Below, in pieces: positions 45,145-54,686 of a DNA stretch of 64,000 bases. The position numbers and the translations under genes are program-made. Under the pieces are notes generated by a model that ran no database searches, was not told where the DNA came from, and saw only the letters and a list, made by a program, of their open reading frames with translations. The first letter of the stretch is position 1. Every line of letters starts with the position of its first letter. Where the stretch lies: positions 797,501 to 861,500 of the forward strand of contig NZ_CANLNE010000002.1 in the NCBI RefSeq assembly GCF_947492555.1, given 5' to 3'. The stretch is from an uncultured Roseobacter sp. Lineage in GTDB: Bacteria; Pseudomonadota; Alphaproteobacteria; Rhodobacterales; Rhodobacteraceae.

Positions 45145-46047
45145 ATGCTGCATTCGCTGATCAAATCCACGTCCTGCGCCGCTTTGGCAGCTGTACTCGC
45201 GACCAATGCTTACGCAGAAGACAAGATGAAGGTGGTCACAACCTTCACCGTGCTTGCCGATATGGCGGCAAATGTCGCCGGGGATGCGGCTGATGTCGTC
45301 TCCATCACCAAACCGGGCGCCGAAATTCATGGCTATGAACCAACGCCACAGGACATCGTGCGCGCGTCAGATGCCGACCTGATACTGTGGAACGGCATGA
45401 ACCTTGAGCTGTGGTTCGAACAGTTCCTCTCCAATCTCAGGGATGTCCCGTCGGCAACACTCACCGATGGTATCGACCCGATCCCGATTGCCGCTGGCAG
45501 CTATACCGGCAAACCCAATCCGCATGCGTGGATGGGGCTCGACAATGCATTGATCTATATCGATAATATCGCCAGTGCCTTTGCGGAACAGGATCCCAAA
45601 AACGCAGATACCTACGCGGCAAATGCGGCTGCCTACAAAAACGAATTGCGGGCCACGATCGAACCGCTGCGTGCGGCCATCGCACAAATACCGCAGAATG
45701 CCCGCTGGCTGGTCACCTGCGAGGGGGCCTTCAGCTATCTGGCGCGTGATTTCGGCATGAAGGAGTTGTACCTCTGGCCGATGAATGCCGACCAGGTGGG
45801 CACCCCTCAGCAGGTGCGCGGTGTTATCGACGCGGTGCGCGCCAACGACATCCCGGTGGTGTTCTGCGAAAGCACCGTGAATACGGCACCGGCCAAGCAG
45901 GTCGCGCGGGAGACCGGTGTGCAATACGGCGGTGTCCTTTATGTGGATTCGCTGAGCACTGCGGACGGTCCCGTGCCCACCTATCTCGACCTGCTGAAGG
46001 TGACAGCGGGAACCGTGGCCACGGGGCTGACGGAGGCGACCAATTGA
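45145..46047 (+). CDS. sitA: Manganese/iron ABC transporter, substrate-binding protein
   Basis: 300 residues. Signal peptide 1-24, with cleavage after NAYA. Cluster A-I metal-binding protein with the expected ligands His62 (EIHGYEPTP), His127 (NPHAWM), Glu193 (CEGAFS) and Asp268 (YVDSLS). His-His-Glu-Asp indicates manganese or ferrous iron rather than zinc. ATG at 45145 has CGGAGAA before it. First of sitABCD. Confidence 0.94.
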   Translation: MLHSLIKSTSCAALAAVLATNAYAEDKMKVVTTFTVLADMAANVAGDAADVVSITKPGAEIHGYEPTPQDIVRASDADLILWNGMNLELWFEQFLSNLRDVPSATLTDGIDPIPIAAGSYTGKPNPHAWMGLDNALIYIDNIASAFAEQDPKNADTYAANAAAYKNELRATIEPLRAAIAQIPQNARWLVTCEGAFSYLARDFGMKELYLWPMNADQVGTPQQVRGVIDAVRANDIPVVFCESTVNTAPAKQVARETGVQYGGVLYVDSLSTADGPVPTYLDLLKVTAGTVATGLTEATN

Positions 46048-46138
46048 TTAATGGTCAGATGCGCCCTATTTGCGGGCGATGAAACGGCATGTGTGGTTGA
46101 TCGAGATCACGCATGCTTTCCAAGGCAAGGACGACCGA

Positions 46139-47038
46139 ATGCGCGATGATCTGCCAGTACCACAAGGGCTTTCGGGCGGCGATGCCCGCACCAGCGGCCT
46201 GATGGCGCAGGATGTGACGGTCACCTATCGCAATGGTCACACCGCCTTGTGGAACGCCAGCTTTGAAATCCCGCGCGGTACGGTGACGGCACTGGTCGGC
46301 GTGAACGGTGCAGGTAAATCGACGCTCTTCAAGGCAATCATGGGGTTTGTCCCGGCCTCAAAGGGGGAAATCCGCATTCTGGGTCAAAGCGTGCGCGACG
46401 CGCTGCGCCAGAACCTCGTCGCCTATGTGCCGCAATCCGAGGAGGTCGATTGGGCCTTCCCCGTGCTGGTCGAAGACGTGGTGATGATGGGGCGTTACGG
46501 GCACATGGGGTTCTTGCGCCGCCCCGCACCCGCCGATCACGCTGCCGTCGATCAGGCGCTTGCACGCGTCAACATGCAGGACTACCGCCACCGCCAGATC
46601 GGGGAGCTGTCCGGCGGCCAGCGCAAACGTGTCTTTCTGGCCCGCGCCCTGGCGCAGGACGGGCAGGTCATCCTGCTGGACGAGCCTTTCACCGGTGTCG
46701 ATGTGAAAACCGAAGAGCAGATCGTGGGGCTGTTGCGGTCGCTGCGGGACGAAGGCCGGGTGATGCTGGTCTCGACCCACAACCTCGGCTCCGTGCCGGA
46801 ATTCTGTGACCGAACGGTTCTGGTCAAGGGCACCGTGCTCTGTCACGGCCCCACGGAAACGACCTTCACCCGCGAAAATCTCGAAAAAGCCTTTGGTGGC
46901 GTGTTGCGGCACTTCACCCTTGGCGGCGACACGCTGCACGACGATGAAGACGCCCGCGCGGTCACGATCTTTACCGACGATGAACGCCCGTTTGTTCAAT
47001 ACGGCGACAAGACCCAACGGACGGAGCCGCGGGAGTGA
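46139..47038 (+). CDS. sitB: Manganese/iron ABC transporter, ATPase
   Basis: 299 residues. Walker [10 protein letters not shown], signature LSGGQRKRV, Walker [13 protein letters not shown] and H-loop STHN are all intact. ATG at 46139 is chosen for the AAGGA eight bases before it. The 91-base gap after sitA has a small hairpin (CGCCC/GGGCG near 46062-46077), of a kind that often trims expression after the binding-protein gene. Confidence 0.93.
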   Translation: MRDDLPVPQGLSGGDARTSGLMAQDVTVTYRNGHTALWNASFEIPRGTVTALVGVNGAGKSTLFKAIMGFVPASKGEIRILGQSVRDALRQNLVAYVPQSEEVDWAFPVLVEDVVMMGRYGHMGFLRRPAPADHAAVDQALARVNMQDYRHRQIGELSGGQRKRVFLARALAQDGQVILLDEPFTGVDVKTEEQIVGLLRSLRDEGRVMLVSTHNLGSVPEFCDRTVLVKGTVLCHGPTETTFTRENLEKAFGGVLRHFTLGGDTLHDDEDARAVTIFTDDERPFVQYGDKTQRTEPRE

Positions 47039-47919
47039 TCGAGACGCTCGCAGAACCCTTCGCCTACACCTACATGACAAACGCCATGTGGGTCTCCGCG
47101 CTGGTGGGGGGCGTCTGTGCGTTCCTGTCGGCCTACCTGATGCTCAAGGGCTGGTCGCTCATCGGCGACGCGCTGTCCCATTCCGTCGTGCCCGGCGTCG
47201 CGGGGGCCTATATCCTCGGTCTGCCCTTCGCGCTTGGCGCCTTCATCGCGGGTGGGCTGGCGGCGGGGGCCATGCTGTTCCTGTCCGAACGCTCCGGTCT
47301 CAAAGTCGACGTGATCATCGGGCTGATCTTCACCTCTTTCTTTGGCCTGGGCCTCTTTATCGTCTCGCTCAACCCGATGTCGGTGTCGATCCAGACCATC
47401 ACCATGGGCAATATCCTCGCCATCACGCCAGAGGACACGCTGCAACTGGCGCTGATCGGGTTTGTGTCGCTTGCTGTGCTGCTGGCGAAATGGAAAGACC
47501 TGATGGTCACGTTCTTCGACGAAAACCACGCGCGGGCCATCGGGCTGAACCCCGGTGTGCTCAAGCCGGTCTTCTTCGTGCTCCTGTCCGCCTCTGTCGT
47601 GGCTGCGATGCAGACTGTCGGCGCGTTTCTGGTGATCGCCATGGTCGTCACACCGGGGGCCACGGCCTACCTGCTCTGTGACCGCTTCCCACGCCTCATC
47701 GCGACCTCCGTGGCCATTGGCGCAGGCAGCAGCTTTGCCGGGGCCTACATCAGCTATTTCCTCGATGGCGCCACGGGCGGTATCATCGTCACTCTACAGA
47801 CGCTGATCTTTTTGCTGGCCTTCGTCTTTGCCCCCACACACGGGCTGCTGGCGGCGCGGCGCAAGGCCAGGATTGCCCTGCGAGACGGCCCGCCCATCCC
47901 GGTCGAGGAGGTTGCCTGA
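47035..47919 (+). CDS. sitC: Manganese/iron ABC transporter, permease 1
   Basis: 294 residues with about eight or nine membrane helices of the ABC-3 family. [24 protein letters not shown] contains the motif typical of this family, later [12 protein letters not shown]. It overlaps sitB by four bases and the next permease by one base. Confidence 0.93.
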   Translation: MIETLAEPFAYTYMTNAMWVSALVGGVCAFLSAYLMLKGWSLIGDALSHSVVPGVAGAYILGLPFALGAFIAGGLAAGAMLFLSERSGLKVDVIIGLIFTSFFGLGLFIVSLNPMSVSIQTITMGNILAITPEDTLQLALIGFVSLAVLLAKWKDLMVTFFDENHARAIGLNPGVLKPVFFVLLSASVVAAMQTVGAFLVIAMVVTPGATAYLLCDRFPRLIATSVAIGAGSSFAGAYISYFLDGATGGIIVTLQTLIFLLAFVFAPTHGLLAARRKARIALRDGPPIPVEEVA

Positions 47920-48767
47920 TGGATATACAGACCCTCCTGATGCCCTTCACCTTCGGCTTCATGCAGAACGCATTTCTCATCTCGATCATCGTGTCGGTGC
48001 CCACCGCCTTGCTGTCCTGCTTTCTCGTGATGAAAGGATGGGCCCTGATGGGCGACGCCGTCAGTCATGCGGTCTTGCCGGGCATCGTGCTGGCTTACAT
48101 TCTTGGTTTGCCGCTCATCATCGGGGCCTTTGCGGCGGGCATGACCTGTGCGCTGGCAACGGGGTATCTCTCCAACAACAGCCGGGTGAAACAGGACACG
48201 GTGATGGGGGTGGTCTTTTCCGGCATGTTTGGTGTGGGCATCGTTCTCTATGTCTCGGTGGAAACAAATGCCCATCTCGATCACATCCTGTTCGGCAATA
48301 TGCTCGGGGTGGACGCGTCTGAGCTCTGGACCGCTGGCATCATCTCGGTCGGTGTGGGGCTGATGCTGGTACTTAAATGGAAAGACTGGCTGCTGCACAG
48401 CTTTGATCCGGCGCAGGCACAGGCCTCCGGGCTCTGGGTCAACTGGCTGCACTACGGCTTGCTGGCCGCCCTGTCCCTGACCATCGTGGCTACGCTTTCC
48501 GCTGCCGGTTTGATCCTCGCGATTGGCCTGCTGATCGCGCCGGGCGCGATTGCCTTTTTGCTGGTGCGCAAGTTCTCTACCATGCTCTGGGTGTCCGTGC
48601 TGGTCTGTATGGTTTCGATGCTGCTGGGCACCTACGCGAGCTTTTTCCTCGACAGCGCACCGGCCCCGACCATCATCCTGATCCTGACGGCCGTCTTTCT
48701 CGTTGCTTTTGCACGACGCCAGATTCTGGCGCGGCATGCGTCCATGCGTCGGGTGGTGGAGAGCTGA
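47919..48767 (+). CDS. sitD: Manganese/iron ABC transporter, permease 2
   Basis: 282 residues, a paralogue of the preceding permease (GWALMGDAVSHAVLPGIVLAYIL, LLIAPGAIAFLL). The two permeases form the heterodimeric channel. Ends 23 bases before a strong terminator. Confidence 0.93.
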   Translation: MDIQTLLMPFTFGFMQNAFLISIIVSVPTALLSCFLVMKGWALMGDAVSHAVLPGIVLAYILGLPLIIGAFAAGMTCALATGYLSNNSRVKQDTVMGVVFSGMFGVGIVLYVSVETNAHLDHILFGNMLGVDASELWTAGIISVGVGLMLVLKWKDWLLHSFDPAQAQASGLWVNWLHYGLLAALSLTIVATLSAAGLILAIGLLIAPGAIAFLLVRKFSTMLWVSVLVCMVSMLLGTYASFFLDSAPAPTIILILTAVFLVAFARRQILARHASMRRVVES

Positions 48768-48790
48768 ACACCACGTTCAGGAGCACCTAA

Positions 48791-48817
48791 AAAAGCCCCG
48801 CGTTAAGCGGGGCTTTT
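48791..48817. terminator. Bidirectional terminator between sitD and the BCCT gene
   Basis: AAAAGCCCCGC-GTTAA-GCGGGGCTTTT is a perfect 11-bp inverted repeat with a T-run on each strand. It can end both converging transcripts. Confidence 0.92.
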
Positions 48818-48836
48818 CCGATTTTATAAGGTCCGC

Positions 48837-50525
48837 TTATTCAGCAGGGCTTGCCGACATGTCGTCGTCGATCTGATCAAAGGTGGTCGGAACCCCGGCC
48901 GCCTCACGACGACCATCGTTCCAGATCGCCTTGATCAGCGCGATGCACATCAGCGCCATGACGATGGAGAACGGCAGCGCGCCGATGACCATCGCGGTCT
49001 GAATGGCACCCGTGCCGCCAGAGATCAGCAAACCGCCAACCACCAACGCCAGAGCAGCACCCCAGAAGATGATGTGAGGACGTGCCTTTGGACCTTCGTC
49101 ACCAGCGGCGTTGATGGTGTTCACGATCAGAACCGCAGAGTCAGCAGAAGTGACCAGGAAAGTCATCAACAGGACCACGATCACAACCGCCATGCCCCAG
49201 GCCAGTACCTGCGCGATAGGCGCCAGCATGAACTCGGTCATCGCAAAGATCTTGTCCCCGTTGGCCGCGTCAAGGATCAGACCGCCCGCACCACCATTGA
49301 GTTCAAGATCAATCGCGGTACCCCCGGCCCAGGAGAACCAGACAAAGCACATCAGCGATGGTACGATCATCGCACCCAGAACGAATTCACGGATGGTTCG
49401 ACCACGTGAAATACGCGCGAGGAACAGGCCCACAAAGGGTGCGAACGCGATCCACCAGGCCCAGTAGAACACTGGCCACCAGCCCTGCCATTGCGTGAGC
49501 AGGAAGGCTTCGGATCCTTCAACACCATCAGAGCTGTAAACGTTAAAGCTTAGCCATGGCAACGCGATCAGGTAGTCCCAGATACCTACGAAGAAGGCCG
49601 CCGCACCAAAGAATGTCGCGCCAAAGATGATAAAGAAGCTCAGGAGGAAAATCGACAGCACCATGTTGATATTGGACAGCCACTTGATGCCTTTACCAAC
49701 ACCGGACAAAGCCGAGAGCGTCGAGGCCCCCATGATGACCAGCAGGGCAACAACGATACCCAATGATGTCGCAGAACCGTCTTCCAGCGCGAGACCACCA
49801 ATGCCGATCCGTGTCAGACCAGCGACGAATTGCTCCACACCGAAGCCAAGCGTCTGCGCCACACCAAGAATGGTGGCCACAACGGCAACGATGTCGATCA
49901 GATGCCCCAACGGACCGGAGAGCGATTTGCCGAAAAGAGGGGTCAGCGAGGATCGGATGGTCAGCGGCAGACCGCGACGATAGCTGAAGAAGGCCAGTGC
50001 CAGACCGGCAACCGCATAACATGCCCAAGCGCCCAGACCCCAGTGCAGGAAAGACCAGACATAGGCCTCGCGCACGTTGTTGGCATCCAATGCGGTTGTG
50101 ACACCCTGAATAACCGACGGGTTGTTTTTGAAATGTGCCACCGGTTCCGCCACGGCCCAGGTCAGCATGCCCACGCCGATCCCGGCGCCGAACATCATCG
50201 AGAACCATGAGAAATTCGAAAATTCAGGCTTCTCGCCATCGGTGCCCAGGTTCAGCCGCCCGGCCGTCGGCCAGATGGCCAGACCGATACAGACGATCAC
50301 GAAGGCGGTCACAACCCAGATGTACCAGGCCGCGAATTGCGCAAGAATTGCAGTGTTCCAGTTGCCCAGAACGGTGCCCGCCTGGGTAGGCCAGACGATA
50401 CACCAAACCACCAGCATACTGATGATGATCTTACTGATGACGGTCACGTTTACGCTGAACCCCCGATAAAAACCGCTATCGGCGGTCTTGATCGGCAGAT
50501 CAGATAGTGGGGGTTTTATGGACAT
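48837..50525 (-). CDS. BCCT-family transporter (betaine/choline/carnitine type)
   Basis: 562 residues with twelve predicted membrane helices. The signature segment MMFGAGIGVGMLTWAVAEP (about 111-129) and the tryptophan-rich segment WAWWIAFAPFVGLFLARIS with GRTIREF are clear. BCCT proteins import quaternary ammonium and sulfonium solutes; in Roseobacters several transport DMSP, but the sequence does not fix the substrate. ATG at 50525 has AGGGAG before it. Divergent from a LysR regulator. Confidence 0.93.
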   Translation of the reverse strand: MSIKPPLSDLPIKTADSGFYRGFSVNVTVISKIIISMLVVWCIVWPTQAGTVLGNWNTAILAQFAAWYIWVVTAFVIVCIGLAIWPTAGRLNLGTDGEKPEFSNFSWFSMMFGAGIGVGMLTWAVAEPVAHFKNNPSVIQGVTTALDANNVREAYVWSFLHWGLGAWACYAVAGLALAFFSYRRGLPLTIRSSLTPLFGKSLSGPLGHLIDIVAVVATILGVAQTLGFGVEQFVAGLTRIGIGGLALEDGSATSLGIVVALLVIMGASTLSALSGVGKGIKWLSNINMVLSIFLLSFFIIFGATFFGAAAFFVGIWDYLIALPWLSFNVYSSDGVEGSEAFLLTQWQGWWPVFYWAWWIAFAPFVGLFLARISRGRTIREFVLGAMIVPSLMCFVWFSWAGGTAIDLELNGGAGGLILDAANGDKIFAMTEFMLAPIAQVLAWGMAVVIVVLLMTFLVTSADSAVLIVNTINAAGDEGPKARPHIIFWGAALALVVGGLLISGGTGAIQTAMVIGALPFSIVMALMCIALIKAIWNDGRREAAGVPTTFDQIDDDMSASPAE

Positions 50526-50602
50526 TTATTGTCTCCCTGTTCCCTGTTGGCGCGCATCGGAGATGCCAGCGCGTGTCATGGTAGGGGTAACAGTAAAGGT
50601 TG

Positions 50603-50648
50603 TATAGTGTTTGATAAGTGGCAACATTGTCGACTATAGTTTGATAAT
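50603..50648. promoter_or_regulatory. Direct repeats between the BCCT transporter and its LysR neighbour
   Basis: TATAGTGTTTGATAA (50603-50617) and TATAGTTTGATAA (50635-50647 or so) are near copies whose starts are 32 bp apart, about three turns, on the same face. They lie in the 136-bp divergent region just before the LysR start, as expected for a LysR site. Confidence 0.5.
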
Positions 50649-50661
50649 TAGGAAACCTTAG

Positions 50662-51585
50662 ATGGCTAAACGCGCACTCTTGCGGTCTTTGAGCGATGTG
50701 GACATCCGGTTGATCCGGGTTTTCATCGCCGTGACGGAGTGCGGCGGCTTTGCCGCGTCAGAGCTGGAATTGAACATTGGCCGCTCGACGATCTCGAAAC
50801 ATATCTCCGATCTGGAACTGCGCATCGGGCTGAAGCTCTGCAATCGGGGCCCTGCCGGATTTTCCCTGACGCCGGAGGGCGAACAGGTGCTGGAGGCGGC
50901 CCATGACCTGTTGGCGTCGCTGGACGGGTTCCAGGCCCATATCGACAATATCCATATCCATCTGACGGGCACCTTGCGGCTCGGGCTCTTTGATCAGTCG
51001 ACGACGAACCCTGAGGCGCGGGTCCACAAGGCCATTCAGGCGTTCGATGCCTCCGCCCCGGATGTGGCCTTCGAGATTGCGTTGGATCCGCCGGGCGTGT
51101 TGGAGGCGCGGGTCACCGATGGCACGCTTGACATCGCCATCGTGCCGATCCACCGGCAATCCTCCATTCTGCAGTATACACCGCTCTATCAGGAGCATAT
51201 GACGCTCTATTGCGGTGAAGGGCATCCACTCTTTGACGTGCCGGAAACGGCGCGCGCCGATGCTCTGAACCTCGCGCAGTACAAATATGCGGGCTACGCG
51301 TTCAACTCCCCGAATATGAAGGCGGGGCAGTCCTTGGGTATTCGCCGCGCCGCGCGCGTGCAGGAGGAAGAGGCGTTATCCTTGCTTATTCAATCGGGTC
51401 GCTACCTGGGATATCTGGCGGATCACGTGGCGGAAACATTCCTGCGCAAAGGTGCCGTGCGCCCCGTTGCCGCGCAGGACACAGGCTACAGCAGCACGTT
51501 TGCCGCCATCGTCCGACGAAAACCGGAGCCGACCCGGAAGACCGAAGAGTTCCTCAATTGCCTTGTTGCGGCGCACCAGGCCTAG
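50662..51585 (+). CDS. LysR-family transcriptional regulator
   Basis: 307 residues. HTH: LIRVFIAVTECGGFAASELELNIGRSTISKHISDLE (in two parts); effector domain follows. Divergent from the BCCT transporter, which it probably controls. Note the spacing of ASELELNIGRST: the usual LysR motif AAxxLxxSQPAxS is altered. It could respond to the transported solute. Confidence 0.9.
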   Translation: MAKRALLRSLSDVDIRLIRVFIAVTECGGFAASELELNIGRSTISKHISDLELRIGLKLCNRGPAGFSLTPEGEQVLEAAHDLLASLDGFQAHIDNIHIHLTGTLRLGLFDQSTTNPEARVHKAIQAFDASAPDVAFEIALDPPGVLEARVTDGTLDIAIVPIHRQSSILQYTPLYQEHMTLYCGEGHPLFDVPETARADALNLAQYKYAGYAFNSPNMKAGQSLGIRRAARVQEEEALSLLIQSGRYLGYLADHVAETFLRKGAVRPVAAQDTGYSSTFAAIVRRKPEPTRKTEEFLNCLVAAHQA

Positions 51586-51594
51586 GACTGCGGG

Positions 51595-51996
51595 TCAGGC
51601 TTTCGGAGATTGCACTGACGGAGACGCCATTTCGCGATCCGCTTCGGGCACGTTCAGGGTTGACCATGTGTCATCCTGTGGCGGCTCTGGCGGGGTGTCA
51701 CAGGCGCGGCGATGAATGTTGACCTTCGCCATGAAATTCGCCGAAATCGGCGCGGTCACGAAGAGGAACGACATGATCAGAAGCTCGTGCAGCGAGCCAT
51801 CTCCAACGGTAAAGGAATGGATCATGGACGCGAGCAGCAAGGCACCGATCCCAACCGTGCCAACCTTTGTGGGCGCGTGCAGCCGGGTCATCGAGTCGTT
51901 GAACTTCAGCAGGCCAATTGCGCCCACCATGGCAAAGCCCGCCCCGACAAGCAGACAAATGGCAACGGCGTAGGTTCCGATAATCTCAGCGGTCAT
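51595..51996 (-). CDS. mrpG: Na+(K+)/H+ antiporter subunit G
   Basis: 133 residues. Three membrane helices and the family stretch LKFNDSMTRLHAPTKVGTVGIG, plus a soluble tail of about 40 residues that is longer than in most MrpG proteins. Overlaps mrpF by four bases. Last gene of the mrp operon, converging with the LysR gene 10 bases away with no visible terminator. Confidence 0.93.
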   Translation of the reverse strand: MTAEIIGTYAVAICLLVGAGFAMVGAIGLLKFNDSMTRLHAPTKVGTVGIGALLLASMIHSFTVGDGSLHELLIMSFLFVTAPISANFMAKVNIHRRACDTPPEPPQDDTWSTLNVPEADREMASPSVQSPKA

Positions 51997-52280
51997 TCGA
52001 TGATATCCCCCCGCAGAACAAATCGCGCATAGGCGACGGTTGAGACAAACCCCAGCATGGCAATGATCAGCGACACCTCGAAGTAGATACGCACCCCCTG
52101 TGCAATGCCGAGCAAAACAATCAGGCCGATGGCGTTCACAACCATCGTGTCGAGCGCCAGAATGCGGTCACCCGTCGACGGCCCCATCACCAGCCGGATC
52201 ATCGACATGGCCTGCGCCAGAGCGATGACGACGAAAGTCACGATGAGCGCGATGTCCATCAGCTGTGTCGCGAAACTCAT
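51993..52280 (-). CDS. mrpF: Na+(K+)/H+ antiporter subunit F
   Basis: 95 residues, three membrane helices; RLVMGPSTGDRILALDTMVVNAIG is the family signature. Overlaps both neighbours by four bases. Confidence 0.93.
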   Translation of the reverse strand: MSFATQLMDIALIVTFVVIALAQAMSMIRLVMGPSTGDRILALDTMVVNAIGLIVLLGIAQGVRIYFEVSLIIAMLGFVSTVAYARFVLRGDIIE

Positions 52281-52777
52281 GCGAAAATCTCCTTCAGGCG
52301 GCGCTCGTAGCGGGTTTTGATTTCGTCACGCACGGCGTCGGGATCCTCCGTGTGCAGCACATGCACAAGCAGGCTGTGCCCTTCGTCCGACAGATCGGCC
52401 GAGACGGTGCCGGGGGTGAGCGTAATGGTGCCGGCGAGGATGGTAATGGCCTCGGGCTGGCGCAATTCCAGCGGGACCACGATCCACGCGGGGCGCAGTT
52501 TTGAGTTGGGCTTGGTCAGTACGATCCAGGCAACCTGCACGTTGGCGACCATGATGTCCCAGATTACCATGATGCTGTAGGTCACCATGCGGCTGACGTG
52601 AAAGGCACGGGGCGTATCCGGCCACCAGACCGAGGTGCCCCAGGGGATGATTATCCCGAGGATCACGCCAAAGACCACCATGCCTGCCGAGATTTCATTT
52701 TGCAGCAGGGTCCAGACCACCGCGAGCAGCAGGGTGACAAGGGGGTGTGGCAGGAGCCAGCGGTATGCCTTGATCAT
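52277..52777 (-). CDS. mrpE: Na+(K+)/H+ antiporter subunit E
   Basis: 166 residues with one or two membrane helices near the N-terminus. Family marks: PAWIVVPLELRQPEAITILAGTITLTPGTVS is the core, then LLVHVLHTED. MrpE is needed for assembly of the complex. Begins one base after the end of mrpD. Confidence 0.92.
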   Translation of the reverse strand: MIKAYRWLLPHPLVTLLLAVVWTLLQNEISAGMVVFGVILGIIIPWGTSVWWPDTPRAFHVSRMVTYSIMVIWDIMVANVQVAWIVLTKPNSKLRPAWIVVPLELRQPEAITILAGTITLTPGTVSADLSDEGHSLLVHVLHTEDPDAVRDEIKTRYERRLKEIFA

Positions 52778-52778
52778 G

Positions 52779-54332
52779 TCAATATCCCTCCTTTGGTGTG
52801 CTGAGCTTACCGGGTGTGTCCAGCACGGTCTCTATGTAAGGTTCCGGATTGAAGAGCTGGTCAGAGATATCCGCCATGTAGGCGGTCGCCGGTCCGGCAA
52901 AGACCGTGTGGGCCACCAGCAGCGCCAGCAACCCGCCCACCGCCACATAGGACAGCGTCGCAGGCGCGGGTGTGGCGGCGGGGGACTCTGCCGCCTCTTC
53001 GGTCACCGGCATAGACTTTGCTTTCCAGAAGAGGGTGCTGCCCGCGCGGGAGAAACCGACGACGCAGATCAGGCTGGACGACAGGACCACGGTCCAGATC
53101 CATGCGGCTGCCGAGGTGGAAAAGGCCGCATCGAGGACCAGCAGCTTGCCGACAAAGCCCGACAGCGGCGGCAGACCGGCCATGGCAATGGCCGCCAGAA
53201 AGAACAGCGCGGAGGTCAGCGCGGCCCCCGGCACGACAGGCTGGGCGATCAGGTTGAGGTCCGCGCGTCCGGTTCTGACCAGATCGACGATCAGGAAAAG
53301 GGCGGCTGCGGCCAGAGTCGAATGCACGGTGTAATAGAGCGCTGCCGTGATACTTGTCGGTGTAAAGAGCGAGATCGCCACCATCACCATCCCCATCGAC
53401 CCGATGACGGCGAAGGCTACCAGCCGGTCCAGATGACGCGCAGCCAGAACGCCGATCATGCCGATGGCGAGCGAGGCGAGCGCGGCAGGCATTAGCCATG
53501 TGGTGTGCAGCCCGGCGGTGACGTCCAGATCGGGGCTGAAGATCATCGTGTAGACGCGGATGATCGCATAGGCCCCCACCTTGGTCATGATCGCAAAGAG
53601 CGCGGCCACCGGCGCGGGCGCTTCGGCATAGCTCGAGGGTAGCCAGAAGTGCAGCGGCAGCACTGCCGCCTTGATCGCAAAGACCAGCAGGAGTAGGACA
53701 GCGGCAAGGCGAATGCCAACGGTTTCCGCGCCGTCGATCAGGCGCACACGCTGGGCCAGATCCGCCATGTTCAGCGTCCCGGCTTCGGCGTAGATCGCGC
53801 CGAGAGCGAAGAGGAAAAGGGTCGATCCCAGCAGGTTGAAGAGGACATATTGCACGCCCGCGCGCAGACGCGCGTTGCCGCCGGAGTGGATCATCAGACC
53901 GTAGGAGGCAATCAGCAGCACTTCGAAAAAGACAAAGAGGTTGAAGAGGTCACCGGTCAGAAACGCGCCCATGATCCCCATCAGCTGGAACTGGAACAGC
54001 GCGTGGAAATGCCGCCCGCGGTTGTCCCATTCCGATCCGATGGCATAGAGCAGCACGAAGAGCGCCAGCACGGCCGTCAGCAGCACCATGAGGGTAGACA
54101 ACCTGTCGGCAACCAGCACGATCCCGAAGGGCGCGGCCCAGTCACCAAGCTGGTAGAGCGTGATGGTCCCATCCGAGGCCTGCCAAGCAAGGCCTGCGGC
54201 CACGGAAATCAGGGCCAGAACGCCTGCGACGGAGAAGACGCGCTGAATGCCGATGTGATACCGCGCGGCCAGCACGATGAACGGGGACAGCAGAGCGGGC
54301 AGCACGACGGGGGCAATGATCCAATGGGTCAT
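52779..54332 (-). CDS. mrpD: Na+(K+)/H+ antiporter subunit D
   Basis: 517 residues, about 14 helices, homologous to complex I NuoM/NuoN. The lysine-bearing helix includes AIKAAVLPLHFWLPSSYAEAPAPVAALFA; this is the proton-path signature. Overlaps mrpC by four bases. Confidence 0.94.
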   Translation of the reverse strand: MTHWIIAPVVLPALLSPFIVLAARYHIGIQRVFSVAGVLALISVAAGLAWQASDGTITLYQLGDWAAPFGIVLVADRLSTLMVLLTAVLALFVLLYAIGSEWDNRGRHFHALFQFQLMGIMGAFLTGDLFNLFVFFEVLLIASYGLMIHSGGNARLRAGVQYVLFNLLGSTLFLFALGAIYAEAGTLNMADLAQRVRLIDGAETVGIRLAAVLLLLVFAIKAAVLPLHFWLPSSYAEAPAPVAALFAIMTKVGAYAIIRVYTMIFSPDLDVTAGLHTTWLMPAALASLAIGMIGVLAARHLDRLVAFAVIGSMGMVMVAISLFTPTSITAALYYTVHSTLAAAALFLIVDLVRTGRADLNLIAQPVVPGAALTSALFFLAAIAMAGLPPLSGFVGKLLVLDAAFSTSAAAWIWTVVLSSSLICVVGFSRAGSTLFWKAKSMPVTEEAAESPAATPAPATLSYVAVGGLLALLVAHTVFAGPATAYMADISDQLFNPEPYIETVLDTPGKLSTPKEGY

Positions 54333-54685
54333 GTCGCGTCTCCCGTACCCGTAGAAGGTTCGTCAATGGCGTCATCCACGTGATCGTCATCTGACCCCAG
54401 ATAGGCACCAAGGGCGATCATCACCACCACGGCGGTCATCCCGAAGGAGATTACGATGGCGGTGAGCACCAGCGCCTGTGGCAGCGGATCGGTGTAGACC
54501 TCGACCCCATCGCGCAGGATGGGCGGCGCGCCTACGCTCAGACGACCGGAGGCAAAGAGAAACACGTTGACCGCATAGGTCAGCAGCGAAATGCCCAGGA
54601 TCACGGGGAAGGTACGCAGGCGCAGCATCAGGTAGATGCCCCCTGCCGTGAGAATGCCGATGGCGGATGCGACAAGCAGTTCCAT
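54329..54685 (-). CDS. mrpC: Na+(K+)/H+ antiporter subunit C
   Basis: 118 residues, three helices, NuoK-like. Contains LLTYAVNVFLFASG and DPLPQALVLTAIVISFG. ATG at 54685 is adjacent to the mrpA stop; the frame open further upstream is not used. Confidence 0.93.
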   Translation of the reverse strand: MELLVASAIGILTAGGIYLMLRLRTFPVILGISLLTYAVNVFLFASGRLSVGAPPILRDGVEVYTDPLPQALVLTAIVISFGMTAVVVMIALGAYLGSDDDHVDDAIDEPSTGTGDAT

Positions 54686-54686
54686 A

